Below are positions 1-6,669 of a stretch of 7,862 nucleotides of DNA, piece by piece. Made by a program: the position numbers and the translations under genes. Within the stretch, counting starts at the first letter, position 1. Each line of letters begins with the position of its first letter. The notes below the pieces were generated by a model that worked only from the letters and a program-made list of their open reading frames with translations, was not told the DNA's origin and made no database searches. This DNA comes from an uncultured Lachnospiraceae bacterium (GTDB lineage: Bacteria; Bacillota_A; Clostridia; Lachnospirales; Lachnospiraceae): the NCBI GenBank assembly GCA_902787595.1, contig CADAHD010000099.1:1-7862 (forward strand), written 5' to 3'.

Positions 1-210
1 GAGGAAGCGCGCCTGGCAGAAGAAAAGAAGGCAAAAGAGGAAGAAGAGGCAAAGAAAGCGCGTGAGCAGGAGATCAGGATAGCGGCTGCGCAGGAAGATG
101 AGGCTTTAGAGAAAAAGAAGCTTTCGGGCAGCGGAGTTGCAGCCGGCATACTGACGGCTCTGCTGCTTACGGCGGGGGTATTGGTGTATACGGCGGATAA
201 GCGAAGATAG
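1..210 (+). CDS. C-terminal end of a charged coiled-coil protein with a terminal membrane segment (5' partial)
   Basis: Frame 1 is open from the window edge to a TAG at 208-210, giving 69 residues of a protein whose start lies upstream. Residues 1-41 are almost all Glu, Lys, Ala, Arg and Gln with heptad-like spacing, as in a long coiled coil or charged stalk. Residues 42-46 read LSGSG, followed by a hydrophobic stretch of about 20 residues (roughly 47-65) and a short basic tail, ADKRR. This is either a C-terminal membrane anchor or a degenerate cell-wall sorting signal (hydrophobic helix plus basic tail, but without a true LPXTG). I do not recognise the family, and low-complexity charged sequence is poor evidence for homology. 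A sigma-A type promoter begins 11 bases after the stop, so the gene is probably the last of its own unit. The reading frame is well supported; the function is unknown. Confidence 0.7.
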   Translation, partial: EEARLAEEKKAKEEEEAKKAREQEIRIAAAQEDEALEKKKLSGSGVAAGILTALLLTAGVLVYTADKRR

Positions 211-220
211 GTTTTATCCG
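194..220. repeat. Inverted repeat (7-bp arms) abutting the XRE-mfd promoter
   Basis: CGGATAA at 194-200 is the exact reverse complement of TTATCCG at 214-220, with a 13-base loop. The repeat spans the stop codon of the preceding gene and ends one base before the TTGACT -35 element. No run of T follows, so it is a poor intrinsic terminator. It could be a weak hairpin, a regulator site, or chance. Confidence 0.3.
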
Positions 221-249
221 TTGACTGGGTTTCAGGGAGAAGGTAAAAT
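221..249 (+). promoter_or_regulatory. Sigma-A type promoter for the XRE-mfd unit
   Basis: TTGACT (221-226) and TAAAAT (244-249) are separated by exactly 17 bases; each differs from consensus at one position. Transcription would start near position 256, giving a leader of about 30 bases before the ATG at 286. This is the only good promoter seen before mfd, so it probably serves the regulator, mfd and the following gene together. A TATAAT at 258-263 lies just downstream but has no matching -35 element. Confidence 0.65.
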
Positions 250-285
250 GTTATTATTATAATTATGTGAAAAGGGGGGTAAGAC

Positions 286-636
286 ATGACTATCAGCGAA
301 CGTATTTTTGAAAGACTTAACGAGATGCACCTCTCACAGAAAAATTTTTCGGAGAAGACGGGCATACGCCAGTCCACCATCAGTGAGTGGAAGGCGAAGA
401 AGACCAATCCTTCCTCCGATAAGATAATGATAATCTGCGAAGTGCTGGAGGTATCGCCGGAATGGCTGCTGTCCGGCGCCGAAACCAAGGGAACTTATCG
501 CAATCAGGTAGACCGTTTTGTCATCGACAGGAACTCCGAGCTGGGAGAGCTGCTTATCGAATTCAACCGCATGAGCAGCAGGGACCGCGCCAGAGTACAG
601 GGTTATATCGATGCGATGAATGAAAAGAAGAAATAA
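286..636 (+). CDS. XRE-family helix-turn-helix transcriptional regulator
   Basis: This is a 116-residue cytoplasmic DNA-binding protein of the Cro/C1 (XRE) type. The helix-turn-helix spans about residues 5-64. Its core is LSQKNFSEKTG (16-26) and the recognition helix region is IRQSTISEWK (27-36), followed by the family's usual helices ending in VSPEWLLSG (56-64). After a short linker, residues 85-113 (ELGELLIEFNRMSSRDRAR onward) form a helical tail of the kind often used for dimerisation. There is no peptidase, ligand-binding or toxin-antitoxin domain. The ATG at 286 follows a G-rich Shine-Dalgarno sequence (274-279) at six bases and sits under the promoter at 221-249. mfd begins 18 bases after the stop in the same frame, so the two genes are very likely cotranscribed. 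Autoregulation is plausible but no clear operator is visible. The family call is firm; targets and signal are unknown. Confidence 0.93.
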   Translation: MTISERIFERLNEMHLSQKNFSEKTGIRQSTISEWKAKKTNPSSDKIMIICEVLEVSPEWLLSGAETKGTYRNQVDRFVIDRNSELGELLIEFNRMSSRDRARVQGYIDAMNEKKK

Positions 637-654
637 AGAAACAGATATTTTGTA

Positions 655-3600
655 ATGAGATTACTTAACAGCCCCCTGCATGAGCTTCCGTTTTTTGAAG
701 GGCTCAGAGGGGAGATCGCAAATAAAAAACACGGACTGATATGCGGCTGCGCCGATCCGGCAAAGCTGCATATCATAAGCGCGCTCAGTGAGGGGGTGGG
801 AGATCCCCTTATTTTGACATATTCGGAAAGACGCGCGAGGGAGATCGCGGAAGAGTTCCGCTTTTACGACAGGGATGCATTGGTATATCCCGCAAAGGAT
901 CTTATATTCTATCAGGCCGATATCAACGGCAAGGAATCCGCTACAGAACGTATAAGAGTCTTAAAGCGCATAACCTCGGGAGAAAGAGGAGCGGTGATAA
1001 CCACCATAGATGCGCTCTTTTCCGACTGCCTGCCGGCGGATGTGTACAGGGACTGTGTCATAAGCCTTTCGAAAGGCAGCATCCTTAATGAGGATGCGAT
1101 ATCCCGTAAGCTTATAGACATGGGCTATGAGAAGAATTATCAGGCGGAGGCGCCCGGGCAGTTTTCCATAAGGGGCGGCATAGTCGATATCTTTGATCTG
1201 TGCTCGGAGAATCCTTTCAGAATAGAGCTTTGGGGAGACGAAGTGGATTCACTGCGTTCTTTTGATGTGGAGAGCCAGCGTTCTATTGAAGAGCTCGAAC
1301 GCATCGAGATCTATCCCGCAAGTGAGATGATGCTCTCCGAAACACGAAGGGCCGAAGGATACAGAAAGATCAAACTGGAAACACAGGATCAGATAGCGGT
1401 GCTGCGCGATCAGGGGAGACCCGAAGGCGCTCAGAGACTTTCTCTTGCAATGGAGGAGATAGAGCAGTATCTGGTATATCACAGCGGAAGCGTCAATCTG
1501 GAAAGCTATCTGCATTATTTTTATGATAAAGAAGACACCTGCACTTTTCTGGATCTGTACGAAAGAGCGCCGCTCATCTTTCTGGATGAGCCGGTAAAAC
1601 TGGGTGAGCACGGACGCGGTGTTATGCTTGAATTCTCCGAGAGCATGTCAAACCGTCTTGAGAAAGGCTATGTGCTGCCGGGACAGGCGGGGCTGCTTCG
1701 CAGCTGGGAAGAAACGCTGGCAGAGCTTTCTTCGCATGGCTGCGTATCCTTAAGCACGCTTGATGCATCCCGCGGGCTGCTGGGAGATGAGAAGGCGTAC
1801 AATATCAACTCACGCACGCTGGCTTCGTACAACGGCAGTTTCTCAACGCTTACCGACAATCTCAAGAGCCTTAAAAAAGAAGGCAGCAGGATAGTGATAG
1901 TATCCGCTTCACGCAGCAGGGCCGAGCGTCTGGCACAGGATCTGCGGGATGAAGGCGTTGAGGCAGGCTACAGCGAGGACGAAAACAAAACCCTTCTGCG
2001 CGGAGAAGTTGTGACGATTTACGGCCGTATCCACAAGGGCTTCAGCTATTCGGATATCAAACTTACGGTCATAGCGGAAACGGACATCTTTGGCGCGGAG
2101 CACAAGAACAAAAGAAAACGCCCCAAGTACAGCGGCGGCAAGAAGCTGTCTTCCTACGGCGAACTGCATGTGGGCGATTATGTGATCCATGAGGATCACG
2201 GCGTGGGAATATACCGCGGCATAGAAAAGATCGAAGTCGAGCATGTCCTTAAGGATTACATGAAGATAGAATACCGTGACGGGGGCAGCCTGTATGTGCT
2301 GGCGTCTTCGCTGGACAGGGTGCAGCTCTATGCGGACAAAGATGCAAAGAAGCCCAAGCTCAACAAGCTGGGCACCGCCGAATGGAACAAGACCAAGGCG
2401 AAAGTGCGCGCGGCGGTCGTGGGAGTGGCCAAGGATCTGGTGAGTCTTTACGCCCAGCGCAGCTTAAGGCAGGGTTACGAATTCGGAGAGGACACGCCCT
2501 GGCAGAAGGAATTCGAAGAGCTCTTCCCTTACGAAGAGACCTATGATCAGATGCAGGCCATCATGGCCACCAAAGATGATATGGAGAGCACCAAGATCAT
2601 GGACCGCCTGATCTGCGGCGATGTGGGCTTCGGAAAGACGGAAGTGGCCATACGCGCGGCGTTCAAAGCGGTACAGGACGGAAAGCAGGTTGCTTATCTG
2701 GTGCCCACCACCATTCTGGCAGAGCAGCATTTTAATACCTTTGTAGAGCGCATGGCGGCGTATCCCGTAAGGATATCGATGCTCTCGCGTTTCCGTACCC
2801 CGGGGCAGATAAAGCAGACCCTGGCAGATCTTAAGGAAGGCAAGGTGGATATAGTCATAGGCACCCACCGTCTGCTTTCAAAAGATGTGGAATACAAGGA
2901 TCTGGGGCTTCTGGTAATAGATGAGGAGCAGCGCTTTGGCGTTGCCCATAAGGAAAAGATCAAACAGATAAAGGAAAACGTGGATGTGCTTACGCTTACG
3001 GCCACGCCCATTCCCCGTACCCTGCATATGAGTCTGGTGGGCATAAGGGATATGAGCCTTCTGGAGGAGGCACCCAGGGATCGTCTGCCTATCCAGACCT
3101 TTGTCTGCGAATATAACGAGGAGATGGTCCGTGAGGCCATCAACAGGGAGCTTAACCGCGGCGGGCAGGTATATTACGTATATAACCGCGTGGACAGCAT
3201 ACAGGAGATCACCGCGCAGATAGCGGAGCTGGTGCCGGAGGCAAGGGTTTCCTTTGCGCACGGGCAGATGAGTGAGAGGCAGCTGGAGGATATCATGATC
3301 GCCTTTATACATAAGGAGATCGATGTGCTGGTATCCACTACCATAATAGAGACCGGCCTGGATATCCCCAATGTTAATACGATGATCATCCATGATTCCG
3401 ACAAGATGGGGCTGGCTCAGCTCTATCAGTTAAGGGGACGCGTGGGACGTTCGGACCGCAGCAGCTATGCATTCCTGATGTATCGCAGGAATATGGTGCT
3501 TAAGGAAGTTGCGGAAAAGCGCCTCACTGCCATAAAGGAATTCACCGAGCTGGGCAGCGGCTTTAAGATAGCCATGAGGGATCTGGAGATACGCGGCGCC

Positions 3601-4206
3601 GGAACGCTTTTGGGCAAGCAGCAGCACGGACACATCGAAAGCGTAGGCTACGATCTGTACTGCAAGATGCTGGAAGAGGCAGTGCGCGCGGAAAAGGGAG
3701 AAAAGGAAGAAGCGGAGAGCGCGGGCTGCACCGTCGATCTGGATGTGGATGCATATCTTCCGGCAGAGTATGTGGTAAATGAGATGCAGAAGCTGGATCT
3801 GTATAAACGCATAGCGCAGATCAACGACGCTGCGGATAAGGAAGCCATGAGGGATGAGCTTAAGGACCGCTTCGGCAATCTGCCCGGACAGGTTGAAAAT
3901 CTCCTGCGCATTGCGCTCACAAAGAGCTATGCACAGGCTATGCATATAACCGAGATCAGAGGGCGTGTGGGCCGCATACGTGTCAAGATGGAAAGAAATG
4001 CCCCTGTAGAGACGGCTGAGATACCGCTTTTGATAAATGAATACAGAGGCGAGCTCAAATTGGTGACCGGCGCCGTGCCGGAATTTATATATACTTACGA
4101 TATAGTTGGAGTGGCGGCGCCTGACGAAGCGCTGCTGATGGAAAATACCGAAAAGCTGGTTGAGAGTTTTAAACGGCTTTATCCCGATAAGTACAGGAAA
4201 GAATGA
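655..4206 (+). CDS. mfd: Transcription-repair coupling factor Mfd
   Basis: Mfd is a double-stranded DNA translocase that binds stalled RNA polymerase, pushes it off the template and recruits UvrA for nucleotide excision repair. The 1183 residues match full-length family members (about 1150-1180). The UvrB-like N-terminal module covers about 1-350; it includes QFSIRGGIVDIFDL (169-182) and lacks a Walker A motif, as is normal for Mfd. The RNA polymerase-interacting domain lies near 500-560 (VGDYVIHEDHGVGIY, 506-520). The translocase carries Walker A GDVGFGKTE (655-663), the DEEQ box (756-759), TATPIPRTL (782-790), STTIIETGLDIP (894-905) and QLRGRVGRS (925-933), followed by the TRG region and a C-terminal D7 domain from about 1025. 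No key motif is missing. The ATG at 655 fits the family N-terminus; an in-frame TAA at 634-636 limits any longer start. No Shine-Dalgarno sequence is evident in the 18-base gap, so translation may depend on the preceding gene. Its stop overlaps the next start. Confidence 0.98.
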   Translation: MRLLNSPLHELPFFEGLRGEIANKKHGLICGCADPAKLHIISALSEGVGDPLILTYSERRAREIAEEFRFYDRDALVYPAKDLIFYQADINGKESATERIRVLKRITSGERGAVITTIDALFSDCLPADVYRDCVISLSKGSILNEDAISRKLIDMGYEKNYQAEAPGQFSIRGGIVDIFDLCSENPFRIELWGDEVDSLRSFDVESQRSIEELERIEIYPASEMMLSETRRAEGYRKIKLETQDQIAVLRDQGRPEGAQRLSLAMEEIEQYLVYHSGSVNLESYLHYFYDKEDTCTFLDLYERAPLIFLDEPVKLGEHGRGVMLEFSESMSNRLEKGYVLPGQAGLLRSWEETLAELSSHGCVSLSTLDASRGLLGDEKAYNINSRTLASYNGSFSTLTDNLKSLKKEGSRIVIVSASRSRAERLAQDLRDEGVEAGYSEDENKTLLRGEVVTIYGRIHKGFSYSDIKLTVIAETDIFGAEHKNKRKRPKYSGGKKLSSYGELHVGDYVIHEDHGVGIYRGIEKIEVEHVLKDYMKIEYRDGGSLYVLASSLDRVQLYADKDAKKPKLNKLGTAEWNKTKAKVRAAVVGVAKDLVSLYAQRSLRQGYEFGEDTPWQKEFEELFPYEETYDQMQAIMATKDDMESTKIMDRLICGDVGFGKTEVAIRAAFKAVQDGKQVAYLVPTTILAEQHFNTFVERMAAYPVRISMLSRFRTPGQIKQTLADLKEGKVDIVIGTHRLLSKDVEYKDLGLLVIDEEQRFGVAHKEKIKQIKENVDVLTLTATPIPRTLHMSLVGIRDMSLLEEAPRDRLPIQTFVCEYNEEMVREAINRELNRGGQVYYVYNRVDSIQEITAQIAELVPEARVSFAHGQMSERQLEDIMIAFIHKEIDVLVSTTIIETGLDIPNVNTMIIHDSDKMGLAQLYQLRGRVGRSDRSSYAFLMYRRNMVLKEVAEKRLTAIKEFTELGSGFKIAMRDLEIRGAGTLLGKQQHGHIESVGYDLYCKMLEEAVRAEKGEKEEAESAGCTVDLDVDAYLPAEYVVNEMQKLDLYKRIAQINDAADKEAMRDELKDRFGNLPGQVENLLRIALTKSYAQAMHITEIRGRVGRIRVKMERNAPVETAEIPLLINEYRGELKLVTGAVPEFIYTYDIVGVAAPDEALLMENTEKLVESFKRLYPDKYRKE
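4194..4201 (+). promoter_or_regulatory. Ribosome binding site inside the mfd 3' end
   Basis: CAGGAAAG lies within the last codons of mfd, one base before the ATG at 4203; its AGGA core is about four bases from the ATG. Together with the 4-base ATGA overlap of stop and start, it supports translational coupling and decides the start of the downstream gene. The spacing is short, so initiation may be modest. Confidence 0.5.
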
Positions 4207-5819
4207 AAAGATCTCATCTTAACAATAAAGGCGGGGCGGAATTTTCGCTGCTTACGTGCATAGTGATAGTAGGTCTGGGTGATCTGTGTCTCCTGACGGC
4301 TTTGTGCAGCGGCTGGATAGGCCGCGGCAAAGAGGCCGACAGGGGAAGCTATGCTGCTGCGCAGGCGGAGCTTGCCGAGGAAGAGCAGGAGAGACAGCGG
4401 CTTCTGGAGGAAGCTAAACTGGAAGGCAGCGCCTGGAGCTCGGCCACCGGCAATTACTATTTTACGCCGGAGAACGGAGAACTGTATTTTATAAGCGATA
4501 AAACGGAGAATTATATACAGGCTTCCGTATCCGTTAAGGAAATGGGGAGCGAAGAGCTGATAGGAACCGAAGGCGCGGCAGTGCTGGTAAATGCAAAGGA
4601 TGCAAAGTATTACAGGATAGATGCGCTGGTGCTGCAGGAACTCTACTACGGCAGCAGGCGCGGCGGATACAGCTATATAATGTACATGGGAGTCAGCGGC
4701 GACGAAGCATATATATATGATTCGGGATGGGGCGAAGTGGTATCCGCAAAGAAGACGGAATATCCGCTGCAGGCAACACTTGACGATCACTTTAAAGAGC
4801 AGTATGTAACCTCCACTGATCTGTGGGGGCCTTCCGGCGATCCTTCGGTATTTGCGAAAGAAGATATAGATTTTGATCAGAACGAAAATATCAGGGAAGC
4901 CTGGAACGCCATAGAGATAGGCGACTCCGTTATTTTCAAGCGCGGGGATGATCTGAGTAACGCGCTTTATATTACCGAGCTTAACAGCACAGAGGAACCG
5001 CGGCTTTTATATAAGCCCGATGACGGGAAGGTGGTCACTGTATTCGGCACGGACGGCAGGGATCTGATCTTTGGCCTGGGCAAGGAATATACCGGCGGCT
5101 ATACGACGGAAGAGCTTATGTACATGGATATGGGCAATTCTCATGTGAGCAGTCTGGTAAAGGACAATGTGCAGGATTTCTGCGTGGCCGGAAATATCAT
5201 TTATTATACGGATTATAACCGCCTGGTGCGCCTGGATAAATACGGACGGACCGACGAACTGTGGGCTTACGGAGTATACAGCTATGAAGTGGCGGATGAC
5301 GTGGTATTTGTATATGACGGTGATGCATGGGAACTTATAGATGCTGACAGCGGAGAGGACTACGGTTATGTCTGCAGCGGACTGGGGTATACTTATGAAT
5401 GCGATCTGTGCATCCATACCGAAGATTATCTTTTCTATGTTGCGTATGATTATAACCGCGAGAGCATTTCCCTTCGCGCCCTCAACAAATGGACCGGGGA
5501 TGAGCGTATAGTAGGCGGGGAATACGAGGGCAGAAAGAACGATACCTATAATGTCCTCTTTAAGGATACTTATTGTTATTATACCGCTCAGAACGGTGAG
5601 AAGCTGATACGGGTCGATGTCAGTACCGGAGAGAGCGTGAGCAGGGATCTGTCAGACGCCGGCTGGTGGTATGCCACGGAGCTTATGGAGATCAACGGAG
5701 AGTGCGTGATGCATGCCTATGATATGGACGGTTATGAGATATATCTGAGCGTGGGCAGCGAACTGCAGATGACGGAGATCCCCTCCTTGTGTGAAGAGCG
5801 GGAACCTTACGGGGAATAA
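4203..5819 (+). CDS. Membrane-anchored protein with coiled coil and probable beta-propeller domain, unknown function
   Basis: This 538-residue protein has a basic N-terminus (K2, R3, K9), one hydrophobic segment at about residues 14-38, a charged coiled-coil-like stretch at about 50-74, and a large acidic, Tyr-rich C-terminal domain. This suggests a type II membrane protein with most of its mass outside the cell. The outer domain shows recurring beta-hairpin units of the form G-(N/D)-x-(hydrophobic)-(Y/F) starting near residues 240, 285, 330, 364, 408, 454 and 498, mostly about 45 apart. This resembles the beta-propeller (DUF5050-like) envelope proteins common in Clostridia, but I cannot confirm the family by eye. 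There is no catalytic motif. The start overlaps the mfd stop by four bases, so translation is probably coupled and the operon shared. A terminator follows directly. The outer part has six Cys (391, 400, 403, 458, 501, 530), which might form disulfides. The gene is certain; its role is not, and the link to DNA repair may only be positional. Confidence 0.88.
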   Translation: MKRSHLNNKGGAEFSLLTCIVIVGLGDLCLLTALCSGWIGRGKEADRGSYAAAQAELAEEEQERQRLLEEAKLEGSAWSSATGNYYFTPENGELYFISDKTENYIQASVSVKEMGSEELIGTEGAAVLVNAKDAKYYRIDALVLQELYYGSRRGGYSYIMYMGVSGDEAYIYDSGWGEVVSAKKTEYPLQATLDDHFKEQYVTSTDLWGPSGDPSVFAKEDIDFDQNENIREAWNAIEIGDSVIFKRGDDLSNALYITELNSTEEPRLLYKPDDGKVVTVFGTDGRDLIFGLGKEYTGGYTTEELMYMDMGNSHVSSLVKDNVQDFCVAGNIIYYTDYNRLVRLDKYGRTDELWAYGVYSYEVADDVVFVYDGDAWELIDADSGEDYGYVCSGLGYTYECDLCIHTEDYLFYVAYDYNRESISLRALNKWTGDERIVGGEYEGRKNDTYNVLFKDTYCYYTAQNGEKLIRVDVSTGESVSRDLSDAGWWYATELMEINGECVMHAYDMDGYEIYLSVGSELQMTEIPSLCEEREPYGE

Positions 5820-5855
5820 AACGGCGGTCTGTTATGTGTGGAACAGAGCCTTTTT
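5818..5855 (+). terminator. Intrinsic terminator after the XRE-mfd unit
   Basis: The arm GGC-GG-TCTGTT (5823-5833) pairs with AACAGAGCC (5842-5850): nine base pairs, a 2-base GG bulge and an 8-base loop, then TTTTT (5851-5855). AAAA (5818-5821) lies upstream and could extend pairing with the T tract. The hairpin begins within a few bases of the stop codon of the preceding gene and lies upstream of the suf promoter, so it separates the two units. Confidence 0.7.
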
Positions 5856-5872
5856 GACAGCTGACTTCAAAC

Positions 5873-5901
5873 TTGACACGTAACATATGTTACGTTATAA
5901 T
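5873..5901 (+). promoter_or_regulatory. Consensus sigma-A promoter of the suf operon
   Basis: TTGACA (5873-5878), a 17-base spacer and TATAAT (5896-5901) match the sigma-70/sigma-A consensus at every hexamer position. Transcription should start around 5907, leaving a leader of only about 17 bases with the Shine-Dalgarno sequence near its 5' end. A promoter this strong would normally need repression, which fits the palindrome in its spacer. Confidence 0.9.
5878..5895. promoter_or_regulatory. Probable repressor operator: 18-bp perfect palindrome in the suf promoter spacer
   Basis: ACGTAACATATGTTACGT is its own reverse complement. It fills the complete spacer, overlapping the last base of the -35 and ending immediately before the -10. 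A dimeric protein bound here would block RNA polymerase. The half-site GTAAC does not match Fur, PerR or classical IscR sites as I know them. The inner ten bases (5882-5891) equal the core of the Gram-positive LexA box, but the flanks differ. No regulator gene lies beside it in the window, so the binding protein is unknown. Confidence 0.75.
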
Positions 5902-5910
5902 GACATGTTC

Positions 5911-5915
5911 GGAGG
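5911..5915 (+). promoter_or_regulatory. Ribosome binding site of sufC
   Basis: GGAGG lies eight bases before the ATG at 5924. It falls only about four bases from the predicted transcript 5' end, an unusually short leader that leaves no room for a riboswitch or attenuator. Control of this operon is therefore most likely at transcription initiation. Confidence 0.85.
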
Positions 5916-5923
5916 TTTAAGAT

Positions 5924-6667
5924 ATGGCAGAAAACATACTCAAAATACAGGGCCTGCATGCAGGCATAGAAGGCGAGGAGATACTCCACGGTCTTGATCT
6001 TGAAGTGGCAGCAGGCGAGACACATGTGCTCATGGGACCCAACGGCGCCGGAAAGTCCACACTTGGAAATGTGATCATGGGCAGCCCGGTATATAACGTG
6101 AGCAGCGGCAGCGTGATCTTTAACGGAGAGGATATTACAAAGGAAAGCGTGGACAGCCGCGCAAAGAAGGGCCTGTTCCTTTCTTTTCAGAATCCTCTGG
6201 AAGTGCCGGGACTTTCCATGGAGGCTTTTCTGAGAAACGCCATCAGGGAGCGCACAGGCAAGCCGGTAAAGGTATTTGCTTTCAAGAAAAAGATAGAGGA
6301 GACCTGCAGGCTTCTTGAAATGGACCCTTCCTATGTGGAGAGGGATCTTAACGTGGGCTTCTCCGGCGGCGAAAAGAAAAAGGCAGAGATATTCCAGCTG
6401 CTGATCCTGGAGCCTAAGCTGGCGATACTCGATGAAACGGATTCGGGTCTTGACGTGGATGCGGTGCGCACCGTTTCAAAGGGCGTGGACATTTTTAAGC
6501 AGAACGGCGGAAGCCTTCTGATAATCACGCATTCAACGCGCATACTTGATGCGTTAAAGGTAGACAGGACACATGTACTGGTAAACGGAAAAATAGTCAA
6601 GGACGGCGACGGCAGCCTGGTTGATGAGATAAACACCGGCGGTTTCGCTAAATACACAGAGGGATAA
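5924..6667 (+). CDS. sufC: Fe-S cluster assembly ATPase SufC
   Basis: SufC is the cytoplasmic ABC-type ATPase of the SufBCD scaffold; ATP hydrolysis drives the conformational change needed to assemble Fe-S clusters on SufB-SufD. The 247 residues match the usual length (about 248). Visible motifs in order are Walker A GPNGAGKST (38-46), the Q-loop Gln89 in LSFQNPLEVPG, the signature FSGGEKKKAEI (146-156), Walker B with ETDSGLD (LAILDETDSGLD, 166-177) and the H-loop His203 in ITHSTRILD. The ETDSGLD form and the FSGGEKKR/K-like signature distinguish SufC from ordinary transporter ATPases, and no membrane permease gene is adjacent. It is the first gene after a consensus promoter and is followed after two bases by sufB, so the two are cotranscribed and probably translationally coupled. 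Nothing is truncated or missing. Confidence 0.98.
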   Translation: MAENILKIQGLHAGIEGEEILHGLDLEVAAGETHVLMGPNGAGKSTLGNVIMGSPVYNVSSGSVIFNGEDITKESVDSRAKKGLFLSFQNPLEVPGLSMEAFLRNAIRERTGKPVKVFAFKKKIEETCRLLEMDPSYVERDLNVGFSGGEKKKAEIFQLLILEPKLAILDETDSGLDVDAVRTVSKGVDIFKQNGGSLLIITHSTRILDALKVDRTHVLVNGKIVKDGDGSLVDEINTGGFAKYTEG

Positions 6668-6669
6668 AG

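Noticed and set aside
258..263. TATAAT as an alternative -10 for the XRE-mfd promoter
   Set aside because: The matching -35 position (235-240, GGGAGA) does not resemble TTGACA, and TTGACT at 221 is 31 bases away. The pair 221-226/244-249 with a 17-base spacer is far better.
733..786. Missing Walker A motif in the N-terminal UvrB-like part of Mfd
   Set aside because: Loss of ATP binding in this module is normal for the Mfd family; the real Walker A is in the translocase domain at residues 655-663.
4203..4206. Possible programmed frameshift between mfd and the next gene
   Set aside because: The ATGA overlap is a standard stop/start coupling; Mfd is full length at its own stop, and the next protein has its own membrane anchor at its start. 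No slippery heptamer is evident at the overlap.
4179..4790. Long open frame on the minus strand (203 residues) opposite the mfd end and the following gene
   Set aside because: It lies antisense to a well-supported coding region, has no recognisable domain or ribosome binding site, and arises from the codon use of the plus-strand genes. The same applies to the other minus-strand frames opposite mfd, sufC and sufB (for example 2878-3393, 3430-3945, 6331-6849 and 6877-7491).
5854..5859. A second TTGACA upstream of the suf promoter
   Set aside because: No -10-like hexamer lies at 16-18 bases; the best candidate, TAACAT at 5881-5886, is 21 bases away. It overlaps the terminator T tract and is probably incidental.
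5878..5895. Fur, PerR or classical IscR box in the suf promoter
   Set aside because: The GTAAC half-sites and the dyad do not match the Fur/PerR AT-rich consensus or the IscR type 1 and type 2 motifs as I know them, so I left the binding protein unnamed.
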